64,000 nucleotides of DNA, from NCBI GenBank assembly GCA_020639295.1, contig JACKGY010000003.1:682001-746000 (forward strand), written 5' to 3'. This document shows, piece by piece, positions 9,707 to 18,410 of this stretch; positions within the stretch are counted from its first letter, which is position 1; each line of letters opens with the position of its first letter. The position numbers were made by a program, and so were the translations under genes. The notes below the pieces were generated by a model. That model searched no databases. It was not told the origin of the DNA and was given only the letters and a program-made list of their open reading frames with translations. This stretch comes from Planctomycetota bacterium. GTDB taxonomy: Bacteria; Planctomycetota; GCA-002687715; DRQF01.

Positions 9707-11182
9707 ATGATGCCCCCGAGAGCCCGTGCCGGATTGCGCCGGTTTGGCCCCATCCTGCTGTTCGGCGCCGCCACCTTGCTGCTGATCCTCTCGGCCGGGG
9801 GACCGGTGTTCGGCGGCGGGCCGGGACCGGCCCCCGAGTCCGGTGATCACGGCGTCCTGCCGATGGTCCTGCTCGGCCTGATCATGGTGGCGACCTACGT
9901 CGCCATCGCCTTCGAGCTGGTCCACAAGACCCTCGCCGCCATGACCGGCGCCTGCGCCGCGGTGATCACGGCCATGCTCTTCGGCCTCTACGAGACTCGT
10001 GGCTTCGAGAAGGTCCACGAGACCATCGGTCACGACCTGGGGGTTCTCGGCGTCCTCCTCGGCACCTCGATCCTGGTCGAGATCGCCGGTCACAGCGGCC
10101 TCTTCCACTTCATCTCGGTCAAGATCGTCAAGAAGACCGGGGGCCACCCGATCCGGCTGTTCTGGGCGATGGCCGCGCTCACCGTGGTCTTCTGCAGCTT
10201 CCTGACCATCGCGCCCGGCACCCTGATCATGGTGACCCTGGCGCTGGCGGTCACCCGGGAGCTGGACTACGACCCCAAGCCCTACGTCATCGTGGTCGCG
10301 CTCTGCGCCAACTCGGGCGCCCTGGTCACCTTCGCCTCCGGCATCTGCACCATGATGGTGGGCCAGAAGGCCGGGCTGGCCTACCTGGACTTCTTCCGGG
10401 TGACCACGCCGCTGGCGCTGATCACCGCGCTGATCGCCGCCTTCATGGTGCGCTTCCTCTACCGGGCGAGCCTGGTCGCGACCGGTGACGCGGCCGCGCG
10501 CGCGGCCCGCGTCGCCGGCTTCGACGAGTGGGCCCTGGTCCACGACCGGCGCGTCTTCTGGCGCGCCGCCATCATCCTGGTCCTGACCACGATCGGCTTC
10601 GCCACCGCCCAGACCATGGACGTGGGCCTCGACCTCATCGCCATGTGCGGCGGCGTCGCCGCCCTGCTCTTCTCCGGCTTCGACACCGAGAAGGCGATCA
10701 AGACCGTGAAGTGGCCGCTCATCGTCTTCTTCATCGGACTCTTCGTGATCATCGGCGCGGTTCAGGATACCGGCCTCCTCGGCATCCTCGCCGGCTCGAT
10801 CGAGAAGGTCTCCGGCGGCAGCGAACTCGGTCTCCTCCTGATCATGGGCATCTTCGTCCTGGTGCTGAGCGGCATCGTCGACAACATCCCGGTCGCGGCC
10901 ACGCTCATTCCCATCGTCAGCGCCATGGCGGCGAGCCAGCCGGTCGTCCCCCTCTGGTGGACCCTCGTGGTCTGCTCCAACCTCGGCGGCAACTCGACCC
11001 CGGTCGGTTCGGTGGCGGCGGTGATCGCCCTGCATGCGCTCGAGAAGGAGCGCGGGATCAAGATCGGCTGGGGTGAGTACCTCAAGGTCGGTGGCCTGGT
11101 CCTGCTGGTGCAGGGCGCGGTGGCGCTCGGCTACCTGAGTCTGTTCAAAGAACTGGGGCTCTTCCCCGGGATGAACTCATGA
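9707..11182 (+). CDS. NhaD/ArsB-type ion transporter superfamily membrane protein
   Basis: This 491-residue polytopic membrane protein has about 12 hydrophobic segments. Family-like motifs are TSILVEIAGHSGLFHF, SFLTIAPGTLIM, SGIVDNIPVAATLIP and CSNLGGNSTPVGS. The last two are the paired re-entrant signatures of the NhaD/ArsB/SLC13 transporter group. Two ATGs occur in tandem (9707, 9710), preceded by GAGGA. The likely function is Na+/H+ antiport or anion export, but the ion cannot be read from the sequence. It overlaps the next gene by 4 bp, and that UspA-like partner may regulate it. Confidence 0.88.
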   Translation: MMPPRARAGLRRFGPILLFGAATLLLILSAGGPVFGGGPGPAPESGDHGVLPMVLLGLIMVATYVAIAFELVHKTLAAMTGACAAVITAMLFGLYETRGFEKVHETIGHDLGVLGVLLGTSILVEIAGHSGLFHFISVKIVKKTGGHPIRLFWAMAALTVVFCSFLTIAPGTLIMVTLALAVTRELDYDPKPYVIVVALCANSGALVTFASGICTMMVGQKAGLAYLDFFRVTTPLALITALIAAFMVRFLYRASLVATGDAAARAARVAGFDEWALVHDRRVFWRAAIILVLTTIGFATAQTMDVGLDLIAMCGGVAALLFSGFDTEKAIKTVKWPLIVFFIGLFVIIGAVQDTGLLGILAGSIEKVSGGSELGLLLIMGIFVLVLSGIVDNIPVAATLIPIVSAMAASQPVVPLWWTLVVCSNLGGNSTPVGSVAAVIALHALEKERGIKIGWGEYLKVGGLVLLVQGAVALGYLSLFKELGLFPGMNS

Positions 11183-12027
11183 GCGAAGACAACAAGGAAG
11201 TCGACGCCAGCCTCGGTCTGTTCGAGGCCGCCCTCCGGGCCCAGAAGACGACCCTCGAGCTGCCGCGCGTGGAGGAGGTCGTGCTCTTCCTCGACGGTTC
11301 GGACCAGGACCCGACCGCCGGCGTCCTCGCCCGGGCCCTGGCCGACCGCCTGGGCGCGAGGCTCGGGATCCACGAGCCGCCGCTCGGCGACGATGCCGCC
11401 GCCAACGTCGACCGTTTCCGCGCCGCGGCCGCCGGCGCGGCCGTCCTGGTCCTGCCGGTTCCCTTCGGCGAGGACATCGGCGACCTGAAGAGCGAGAGCC
11501 TGAGTTCGAGCGTCGACCTCGCCCTGGCCGAGCTCGATCGGCCCCTGCTCCTGGTGCGTCAGGCGCTGGCCGAACCGGAACGGTCGCTGGCGCGCCCGGT
11601 CTGCCTGCTCGACTGGCACGAGGACCTTCAGGGCGCCGCCGCGAGCTGGTCGGCGCTCCTGGCCGGCCGCGACGGCGAGATCTCGCTGCGCATCGGCCAT
11701 GATCCCGAGCTGATCGCCGAGGTGCGGGCCATCTTCGACGACCACGCCGACGACCTCGCCACCTTCGAGAGCATGCTGCAGCGCGCCGAGTCGCGCGTCG
11801 CCGGCGGCCTGGTCGCGGCCCTGCAGCGCCTCGGCGAGGAACGCGGCTTCGCCATCGACTTCGCCGGCCTCGGCGGCACCGACCTGGTCGGCGCCGTCCT
11901 GGCCCTGACCCAGGCGCGCGACCGCATCGCCGTGGCCGCCCACCGCCGCCACGAGTCGTCGAGCGCGAGCCGCGTTCGCGACCTGATCCTGCGCTCGCGC
12001 GGTCCGGTCCTGGTCATACCCGGTTGA
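11179..12027 (+). CDS. UspA-like two-domain cytoplasmic protein
   Basis: This 282-residue soluble protein is coupled (ATGA) to the antiporter gene. Two similar alpha/beta halves can be seen. The C-terminus (DRIAVAAHRRHESS, then RDLILRSRGPVLVIPG) strongly resembles the end of universal stress protein domains, where a terminal strand PVLVxP follows the nucleotide-binding loop. The ATP-binding G-x2-G-x9-GS/T motif is not clear, so this may be a non-ATP-binding variant. Antiporters with fused or adjacent Usp domains are known, so a regulatory role for the neighbour is plausible but inferred. Confidence 0.65.
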   Translation: MSEDNKEVDASLGLFEAALRAQKTTLELPRVEEVVLFLDGSDQDPTAGVLARALADRLGARLGIHEPPLGDDAAANVDRFRAAAAGAAVLVLPVPFGEDIGDLKSESLSSSVDLALAELDRPLLLVRQALAEPERSLARPVCLLDWHEDLQGAAASWSALLAGRDGEISLRIGHDPELIAEVRAIFDDHADDLATFESMLQRAESRVAGGLVAALQRLGEERGFAIDFAGLGGTDLVGAVLALTQARDRIAVAAHRRHESSSASRVRDLILRSRGPVLVIPG

Positions 12028-12044
12028 ACGAGGATGCTCAGCGC

Positions 12045-12701
12045 ATGAACGAGACCGAGTTCAACGACCGCTTCCTCGCCGCCCTCGGCGAGTTCCGTCC
12101 CTGGCGCGCCGAGCTGGTCGCGCGCCATGCCTGGCTGGTGCGGGAACGGAACGAGGTGATGAACCTCACCCGCATCGTCGAGCCGGAGGACATGGCCCGC
12201 CGCCACGCCCTCGATTCGCTGGCCGCCGTGCCGGTGCTCGCCGGCACCGACGACGTCGACGTCCGGCGCGTGCTCGACCTCGGCACCGGAGCCGGCTTCC
12301 CGGGCATCCCGCTCGCCTGCGCCCTGCCGGAGCTGCGCGTGACCCTGCTCGACAGCACCCGCAAGAAGATCGACTTCCTGAAGGAGGTGGTCGCCGACCT
12401 CGGCCTCGAGGAGCAGGTCGATTGCGTCTGGGGTCGCTTCGAGGACTTCATCCGACCCCATCGCAAGGACTACGATCTCGTGCTGGCGCGGGCGGTCGGC
12501 CCCCTCGAACGACTGCTCGGCTGGACCACCAACCGCTGGTTCGGTCCGCTCGTGCTCTGGAAGGGGCCGCGTTTCGAGGAAGAACTGGATGACGCTCACC
12601 GGCTCCTCGGCGAGCGCAAGATGGACGTCGTGCTCGACGTCGCCTACGAGATCCCCGGCGATCCGGCCGAGCGGCGGATCGTGGTGATCGACTGGAAGTG
12701 A
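12045..12701 (+). CDS. rsmG: 16S rRNA (guanine-N7)-methyltransferase RsmG
   Basis: This is a 218-residue protein if it starts at the ATG at 12045, which has GAGGA about 10 bases upstream. A TTG at 12024 that overlaps the previous stop is an alternative. RsmG methylates G527 of 16S rRNA using S-adenosylmethionine. The SAM-binding motif DLGTGAGFPGIPLA, the following LLDSTRKKIDFL, and the N-terminal NLTRI...RHALDS block are diagnostic. Length matches the family. It is the third gene of the antiporter operon by position, although function does not link them. Confidence 0.95.
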   Translation: MNETEFNDRFLAALGEFRPWRAELVARHAWLVRERNEVMNLTRIVEPEDMARRHALDSLAAVPVLAGTDDVDVRRVLDLGTGAGFPGIPLACALPELRVTLLDSTRKKIDFLKEVVADLGLEEQVDCVWGRFEDFIRPHRKDYDLVLARAVGPLERLLGWTTNRWFGPLVLWKGPRFEEELDDAHRLLGERKMDVVLDVAYEIPGDPAERRIVVIDWK

Positions 12702-12702
12702 C

Positions 12703-13167
12703 ATGAACGCAGAAACGGAACCGGTCGAGGTCAAGGCCTCGCGCCGCAAGGTGGCCCTCATCGTCTCGCTGGTCGGCATCGCCACCCTCGGCTTCGTCGC
12801 GCCGGCGGGCTTCATCATCTCCCTCATGGCGCTGCGCGAACGGCCGCGCGGCATGGCGGTCACGTCACTCCTGATCAGCATCGCCGGCCTGGTGCTGGGC
12901 GCCTACATCCTCCTCAGCGGCATCGACAAGGTGCACAACCAGGGGATCTTCATCGACATCGAGCTGAAGCTCGGTGAGTACCACCAGGACAACGGGCGCT
13001 ATCCCACGCCCGCCGAGTTCCTGGTCCGCTTCCACGACCCGCAGGACGCCTGGGGCCACCCGATCCGTTACCAGCTGGTGGGCGAGAAGTACGAGCTGCG
13101 CTCGGCCGGCCCGGACGGCATCTACGAGAACGCCGACGACTTCACCGGCGGCCCCGACCCCAAGTAG
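12703..13167 (+). CDS. GspG-like C-terminal-domain membrane protein without prepilin leader
   Basis: This 154-residue protein begins 1 base after rsmG. Two transmembrane helices (about residues 18-40 and 46-67) resemble a DUF4190-type pair. The C-terminal half carries the pseudopilin GspG core: HQDNGRYPTPAEF, DAWGHPIRYQL and ELRSAGPDGIYENADD. The last motif matches the calcium-binding end of GspG. No G^FxxxE prepilin-peptidase site is present, so it cannot be assembled as a normal pseudopilin. The domain has apparently been reused on a fixed membrane anchor. Function unknown. Confidence 0.8.
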   Translation: MNAETEPVEVKASRRKVALIVSLVGIATLGFVAPAGFIISLMALRERPRGMAVTSLLISIAGLVLGAYILLSGIDKVHNQGIFIDIELKLGEYHQDNGRYPTPAEFLVRFHDPQDAWGHPIRYQLVGEKYELRSAGPDGIYENADDFTGGPDPK

Positions 13168-13187
13168 GCGGGAACCCGCCAAGGGGC

Positions 13188-13462
13188 GAGTCCGACCAGG
13201 CCGACCAGCGGCCGGCGCCTCGGACCGCGCAGCGCCTGCTGCGCAGGCGAAGCTCGTGTCTCCCCGGAACGGGCCGACCAGGGGTCGCTTCGAGCAACCG
13301 GTGCTCCGACGACGGCCTTCCGGAGCGCCGGCTGCCCAGCCGGCACGTTCGCCGGCCGCGCGGATAGCGGCTGAACGACCGGCAAGAACGAGATCAACCG
13401 GCAAGGGAACTAGGCCAGCCAGCGGCTGGCGCTCCGGAGCGCCGGCTGCCCAGCCGGCAGCT
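13188..13462. repeat. Hairpin-repeat patch 1 (short, degenerate)
   Basis: This intergenic stretch is built from the same GC-rich palindromes as the arrays at 31.8 and 41.3 kb. Recognisable elements are GCCGGCTGCCCAGCCGGC at 13327-13344 and 13441-13458, GCCAGCCAGCGGCTGGC at 13414-13430, the palindrome GCGCTCCGGAGCGC between them, and the box CTAGGCCAGCC preceding the last unit. The final hairpin abuts the stop codon of the M1 peptidase gene, so part of the element may act as its transcription end. No gene is seen here. Confidence 0.8.
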
Positions 13463-15352
13463 TCAGGGCCGGCCGATGATCTCGTCGATGGTACCGGTCG
13501 AGATCGCGTGGTATCCGGGCCGGGCCCGCGCGTAGATCCTCCGTCCCAGCGCGATCAGTTCCGGGTCCTCGGCGAGAGCCTTGTAGAGTGGCTTCAGGAA
13601 CTTGCGCCGACCCTGCTCGCAGAGGAACTCCTCGAGCCGCGGCCAGGCGGCCTCGTAATGGCTGCGGACCGCCAGTTCCAGCCAGGCGCAGGAGATCTCG
13701 GAATTGCGCCGGGCGTTGAGTCCGAAGGCACGGTCGAGCGCGACCATGCGCTCCCGCGGCAGCCGATCACCCAGGGACGAGATGAATCGCAGCCACTCCT
13801 GCGTCGTCCAGGCCCCGGCCGCGATCGCGCCGGCCTCGATCGACCCGGCGACGAAGTCGGCGGCCTTGCGATCGATGGTCTCGAAGGCGCGCGACACCGG
13901 GATCGGCGCGTCCTCCGGCAGTCCCGGTCCCTCGATCCAGAGCGCGAGATCGACCGCGTCCGCCGCCTCCGGCAACTCGCGCTCGAGGTACTCGACGAAG
14001 TCGGCCGTCGACACGCTGCGGAAGGCGTGGCCGTCGAACCAGCCGCGCAGGAAGCGATCGAAGCGCTCGCGCCCCACCGCCTGTTCCAGCCGGCGCAGGA
14101 AGGCGGCGCCCTTGTCGTAGGGCACGCCGGTGAAACCGGCGTCCGGGTCCCGGCCGTCGAGATCGACGTGCAGGATCTGGTCACGGGGTTCGAGTTCGGC
14201 CATCTCCTCCTTGAGCGAGCGCATCGCCAACATGATCTCCATGCCGGCCCGTTCGGGTCCGAAGAGGGCCTCCATGACCCGCTGCTCGACGTAGACGGTG
14301 AAGCCCTCGTTGAGCCAGAAGTCGCGCCAGGTGGCGTTGGTCACCAGGTTGCCCGACCAGGAGTGGGCCAGCTCGTGGGCGATCAGGGCCACCAGCGAGC
14401 GGTCACCGGCGAGGATGGTGGGCGTCGCGAAGGTGAGCAGCGGGTTCTCCATGCCGCCGAAGGGGAAGCTCGGTGGCAGCACCAGGATGTCGTAGCGACC
14501 CCAGCGATAGGGTCCGTAGAGGCCCTCGATGGTCTGGATCATCTTCTCGGTGTCGACGAACTCCGAGGCGGCGAGATCGAGCTGCTCCGGCTCGGCCCAG
14601 ACCCGGCTCCGCGGCCCGATCTCGGCCGAGGCCAGCCGACCGGCCGCGATGGCGATCAGGTAGCTCGGGATCGGCCGTTCCAGCCGGAAGCGCTGCCAGC
14701 CGTCGGCGGCCGGGAGCTTCTCGGCGCTCATCACCACCTCGAGACCCTCGGGGCAACGCACCCGCGCCTCGTAGCTGGCGCGCACGCCCGGGCTGTCCTG
14801 GCAGGGGAACCAGGTGCGGGCATGGATGGCCTGGGATTGCGAGAACAGAAAGGGCGCCTTGCGGCCGGCGGTCTGCGCCGGCTCCAGCCACTGCAGGCCC
14901 GTCCCCGCGGCGGTGGTCTCGAAGTCGATCGCGACCCGATCGTCGCCGGGCTCGAGGGCCACCTCGAGGCCGTCACCGAAGTCGGTTCCGGGAACGATGC
15001 GCTGCGTGGCGGCGCGCAGGTCGCCCTCGCGCCCGGCCCAGGCGCCCCGGATCTCGAGCGCGCGCAGGTCGCAGGCGAAGGCGGCATCCTTCGGGCAACC
15101 GGGCTCCCGCCGCAGATGATGGATGACGCGACCGCGCAGCTTGCGGGCCTCGAAGTCGAGCTCCAGCTCGAGTTCGAGATGCGTGCTGCGGATCTCCCAG
15201 GGGCGCGACCGGCTGTGACCGTCGCGATCGGCTTGATCGGCTCTCAACTGCGACTCCTTTCCGCTCGCGACCCCCGCGCTCCGACAACCCGCTCCGAACA
15301 GGGCGAATCCGACGGCAGCGAGGGCCAGGAGCGTCCGCGAGAATCCGGGCAT
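13463..15352 (-). CDS. M1-family aminopeptidase, probable lipoprotein
   Basis: The zinc site is HELAH with a Glu 19 residues after the second His (LNEG), the M1 gluzincin pattern. The exopeptidase motif is present as GGMENP. I place the start at 15352 because GGAGG lies 5 bases upstream; an in-frame ATG at 15370 is the alternative. That gives 629 residues. The N-terminus is a signal sequence ending FGAGC, a slightly non-standard lipobox, so membrane anchoring is likely but not certain. The first zinc-binding His is at about residue 326. Likely role: trimming of peptides outside the cytoplasm. Confidence 0.92.
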   Translation of the reverse strand: MPGFSRTLLALAAVGFALFGAGCRSAGVASGKESQLRADQADRDGHSRSRPWEIRSTHLELELELDFEARKLRGRVIHHLRREPGCPKDAAFACDLRALEIRGAWAGREGDLRAATQRIVPGTDFGDGLEVALEPGDDRVAIDFETTAAGTGLQWLEPAQTAGRKAPFLFSQSQAIHARTWFPCQDSPGVRASYEARVRCPEGLEVVMSAEKLPAADGWQRFRLERPIPSYLIAIAAGRLASAEIGPRSRVWAEPEQLDLAASEFVDTEKMIQTIEGLYGPYRWGRYDILVLPPSFPFGGMENPLLTFATPTILAGDRSLVALIAHELAHSWSGNLVTNATWRDFWLNEGFTVYVEQRVMEALFGPERAGMEIMLAMRSLKEEMAELEPRDQILHVDLDGRDPDAGFTGVPYDKGAAFLRRLEQAVGRERFDRFLRGWFDGHAFRSVSTADFVEYLERELPEAADAVDLALWIEGPGLPEDAPIPVSRAFETIDRKAADFVAGSIEAGAIAAGAWTTQEWLRFISSLGDRLPRERMVALDRAFGLNARRNSEISCAWLELAVRSHYEAAWPRLEEFLCEQGRRKFLKPLYKALAEDPELIALGRRIYARARPGYHAISTGTIDEIIGRP

Positions 15353-15438
15353 GGCAACCTCCGCGGCCATTCAAGCCGCGTCGGCAACCAGCGTCAAGCT
15401 CGGGCAGGCCGTCTCCCCGCGCCCGGTAGCATGGGGCC

Positions 15439-16617
15439 ATGACCGCGCCGCGCACGATCCTCCACGCCGATCTCGACGCCTTCTACGCGGCGGTCGAGCA
15501 GCGGGACGACCCCGCGCTGCGCGGCAAGCCGGTCATCGTCGGCGGCCTGGGCCCACGCGGCGTGGTCGCCACCGCCTCCTACGAGGCGCGCGCCTTCGGC
15601 GTCCGCTCGGCGATGTCGATGGCCCGGGCCCGGAAGCTGGCGCCCGGAGCCGTCTATCTCAGGCCACGGATGCGGGACTACGTCGCGGTCTCGCGCCAGG
15701 TCTTCGCCATCTTCGACGGCTTCACGCCGCTGGTCGAGGGGCTCTCGCTCGACGAGGCCTTTCTCGACGTCGGCGGTTCGCGCCGCCTCTTCGGCGACGG
15801 CGAGACCATCGCGCGCTCGATCCGCCAGGCGGTACGCGAGACGACCGGACTCGGCATCTCGGTCGGCGTCGCCAGCAACAAGTTCGTCGCCAAGGTCGCC
15901 TCCGACCTCAGGAAACCGGACGGCCTGGTGGTCGTGCCCCCCGGCGAGGAGGCCCGCTTCCTCGCGCCCCTGGCCATCTCCCGGCTCTGGGGCGCCGGCC
16001 CGCGGCTGGTGGAGCGGCTGCGTGGCCTCGGCCTCGACCGCATCCGCGACCTCCAGGCCCTCGCGCCGGAGGATCTGCGCCGCATCCTCGGCGACCGTGC
16101 CGGCGGTCACTTCGGCGCCCTCGCCCGCGGCCTGGACGACCGGGAGGTCAGCAACCAGCGCGAGACCCACAGCATCAGTCGCGAGACCACCTTCGCCCGC
16201 GACGTCTGCGACCAGGCCCGGCTGGAACGGGTCCTCGCCGAGCTCGCCCGCGACGTCGGCCGGCGACTTCGTCATGCCTGCCTTCGGGCCCGCTGCATCC
16301 GGCTCAAGCTCCGCCTGCCGGACTTCCATACCTTCAGCCGCCAGCATCATCCGGCGCGAGCGATCGATCGGGACGCCGATCTGATCGCCGAGGGCAGGGC
16401 CCTCCTCCACCGGCTCCACGACGAAGGCATGCCGGTCCGGCTGATCGGTCTCGGCGGCGCCGATCTGGTCGAGGCCGAGGCCCAGGAGCAACTCGAGCTC
16501 TTCGGCGCCGAGGCCGAGGCCCGCGCCGAGGGCCTGCAGGACGCCCTCGATCGCATCCGCGCCCGCTTCGGCGCCGAGGCGATTCGCCCGCTCGACGACG
16601 ACGCCCCGTCGTCGTGA
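15439..16617 (+). CDS. dinB: DNA polymerase IV (Y-family)
   Basis: This 392-residue translesion polymerase has the catalytic motifs HADLDAFYAAVE (metal-binding Asp) and SLDEAFLDV (second acidic pair). The SVGVASNKFVAKVASD block and the little-finger region with SISRETTFARD are typical of DinB. Near the C-terminus the peptide QLELF fits a sliding-clamp binding motif. Length and order are normal for Pol IV. It stands alone between a divergent peptidase gene and a kinase gene. No LexA-type operator was recognised upstream. Confidence 0.96.
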   Translation: MTAPRTILHADLDAFYAAVEQRDDPALRGKPVIVGGLGPRGVVATASYEARAFGVRSAMSMARARKLAPGAVYLRPRMRDYVAVSRQVFAIFDGFTPLVEGLSLDEAFLDVGGSRRLFGDGETIARSIRQAVRETTGLGISVGVASNKFVAKVASDLRKPDGLVVVPPGEEARFLAPLAISRLWGAGPRLVERLRGLGLDRIRDLQALAPEDLRRILGDRAGGHFGALARGLDDREVSNQRETHSISRETTFARDVCDQARLERVLAELARDVGRRLRHACLRARCIRLKLRLPDFHTFSRQHHPARAIDRDADLIAEGRALLHRLHDEGMPVRLIGLGGADLVEAEAQEQLELFGAEAEARAEGLQDALDRIRARFGAEAIRPLDDDAPSS

Positions 16618-16678
16618 ATTCTCGACCCCGGCCGGAGCGCCATGGGTGGCGGTCGTCCGACGGTGCTATCCTGCGCGC

Positions 16679-18385
16679 ATGGTGCCGATGAAGCCCCTCC
16701 TCTCCCGCCTGCAGCGCCGGCTGTCGACCACGTCGTCCAGCCTGCCCTGGAGCAGCCAGGAATCGGCTCGGGGTCTACAGGATCGACTCGCGCTCTTCTC
16801 GAGGATCGGCCTGGTCCTGGTGGTCTTCCTGCTGATCGCCTCGAACCTGGTCTGGCTGGTCTTCGTCCGTCGCGAGTCGAACCCCCTCGCCTGTGCCTAC
16901 CGGATCTGCAATCTCCCCGACTATCTGCACGTCGGCGCCCTCGTCGTCGCCTGGCTGATCTGCCGGTCGCGCCGGTCGCTGGGCGAGCGCTTCCTCAAGG
17001 GCCTCGACCTGGCCCTGATGCTGGCCATCGCCGCCGGCATCGGCCTGGCGGTCGTCATGGCCGACGCCAGCCGACCGCCGACGCCACTCTTCGGCCTGCT
17101 CGGCCTGGCCATCGCCCTCACGGCCCGCGCCGTCGTGGTACCCTCGACCGCGCGCTTCACCGCGATCATCTCCGGCCTGTCCCTGCTGATCCTGCTCCTG
17201 GTCTTCTGTTCCGATCGCGTCGACCTCGACCTCGTGATGCAGGGTGCCGATCGGACCACGACGGTGGCGGTGCTCCTGATCTGGTCGATCATGGTGGCCG
17301 CGGTGGCGACGATCGCGTCGCAGGTCATCTACGGTCTGCGTCGCAAGGTGTCGCGGGCGCGCCAGCTCGGCCAGTACCACCTGGAGACCCGACTCGGCTC
17401 CGGCGGCATGGGCGAGGTCTATCGCGCCAGCCACGCCATGCTGAGGCGCCCGACCGCGATCAAGCTGATGCGGGCCGAGGTGGCCGGCCGCGACGGCGTG
17501 GCCCGCTTCGAGCGCGAGGTCCAGCTGACCAGTTCGCTCACCCATCCCAACACGATCGCCATCTACGATTACGGCCAGACGCCGGACGGGGTCTTCTACT
17601 ACGCGATGGAGCTCCTCGACGGCGTCGACCTGGAGCAGCTCGTCCAGCGCACCGGGCCGATCGAACCGGCGCGGGTCATCTTCCTCCTGGCCCAGGTCTG
17701 CGGATCGCTGGCCGAGGCCCACGCGCTCGACCTCATCCACCGCGACATCAAGCCGGCGAACATCTTCGATTGCCGCCGCGGCGGCCGCCACGACGTGGTC
17801 AAGGTGCTCGACTTCGGTCTGGTGAAGAACCTCGACGAGGACACCGACCTCACCCTGGCGACCGGCATCCAGGTGATGGGCACGCCGCGCTACATGTCGC
17901 CGGAGAGCGTCAGCGACATCGACCACGTCGACGCGCGCTCGGACATCTACTCCCTGGGCTGCGTCGCCTACTACCTGCTCACCGGGGAGCCGCCCTTCGA
18001 CGGCAGCACCGCGATCGAGGTGCTCGGCAAGCACCTCCACACCCGGCCGCAACCGCCCAGCGAGCGCCTGGGCCGCGACCTGCCCGCCGACCTCGAGGCC
18101 CTGGTGATGCGCTGCCTGGCCAAGAACCCGGCCGACCGCCCGGGCCGCGTCGGCGAGCTGGAGGAAGCGCTGCTCGCCTGTCGCGACGCCGGCGGCTGGA
18201 GTGAACGCGAGGCCCGCGTCTGGTGGGAGGAGAAGTCCGCGCTGCTCGAGATCCCCGAGGTCTGCTGCGGCAAGCAGGCCGCGCTCGTCGTGCCCGACGG
18301 CGAAGGCACCCTGCGCCTCGACATCGCGCGCCCGGAGATCGAGGACGACTGGTACCAGGAGATCGACGTCTCCGGTCGCGCCTGA
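16679..18385 (+). CDS. Membrane Ser/Thr protein kinase with N-terminal multi-TM domain
   Basis: This 568-residue protein has about six N-terminal transmembrane helices (residues 35-215) followed by a Hanks-type kinase domain (about 232-505). Kinase motifs are LGSGGMGEVY, the AIKLM lysine, HRDIKPANIF (His354), DFGL and the MGTPRYMSPES activation-segment end. A tail with WWEEKSALLEI follows. In the more usual bacterial layout the kinase comes first and a single TM follows. The start at 16679 is chosen from the ATG before the first basic segment; no clear Shine-Dalgarno sequence is seen. Substrates are unknown. Confidence 0.92.
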   Translation: MVPMKPLLSRLQRRLSTTSSSLPWSSQESARGLQDRLALFSRIGLVLVVFLLIASNLVWLVFVRRESNPLACAYRICNLPDYLHVGALVVAWLICRSRRSLGERFLKGLDLALMLAIAAGIGLAVVMADASRPPTPLFGLLGLAIALTARAVVVPSTARFTAIISGLSLLILLLVFCSDRVDLDLVMQGADRTTTVAVLLIWSIMVAAVATIASQVIYGLRRKVSRARQLGQYHLETRLGSGGMGEVYRASHAMLRRPTAIKLMRAEVAGRDGVARFEREVQLTSSLTHPNTIAIYDYGQTPDGVFYYAMELLDGVDLEQLVQRTGPIEPARVIFLLAQVCGSLAEAHALDLIHRDIKPANIFDCRRGGRHDVVKVLDFGLVKNLDEDTDLTLATGIQVMGTPRYMSPESVSDIDHVDARSDIYSLGCVAYYLLTGEPPFDGSTAIEVLGKHLHTRPQPPSERLGRDLPADLEALVMRCLAKNPADRPGRVGELEEALLACRDAGGWSEREARVWWEEKSALLEIPEVCCGKQAALVVPDGEGTLRLDIARPEIEDDWYQEIDVSGRA

Positions 18386-18410
18386 GGCCGGACGGGACCC
18401 GACGCCTGCT

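Noticed and set aside
8183..11035. 950-codon open frame on the minus strand
   Set aside because: It is the antisense shadow of the antiporter and the unknown secreted gene, has no start signals, and its product is low-complexity.
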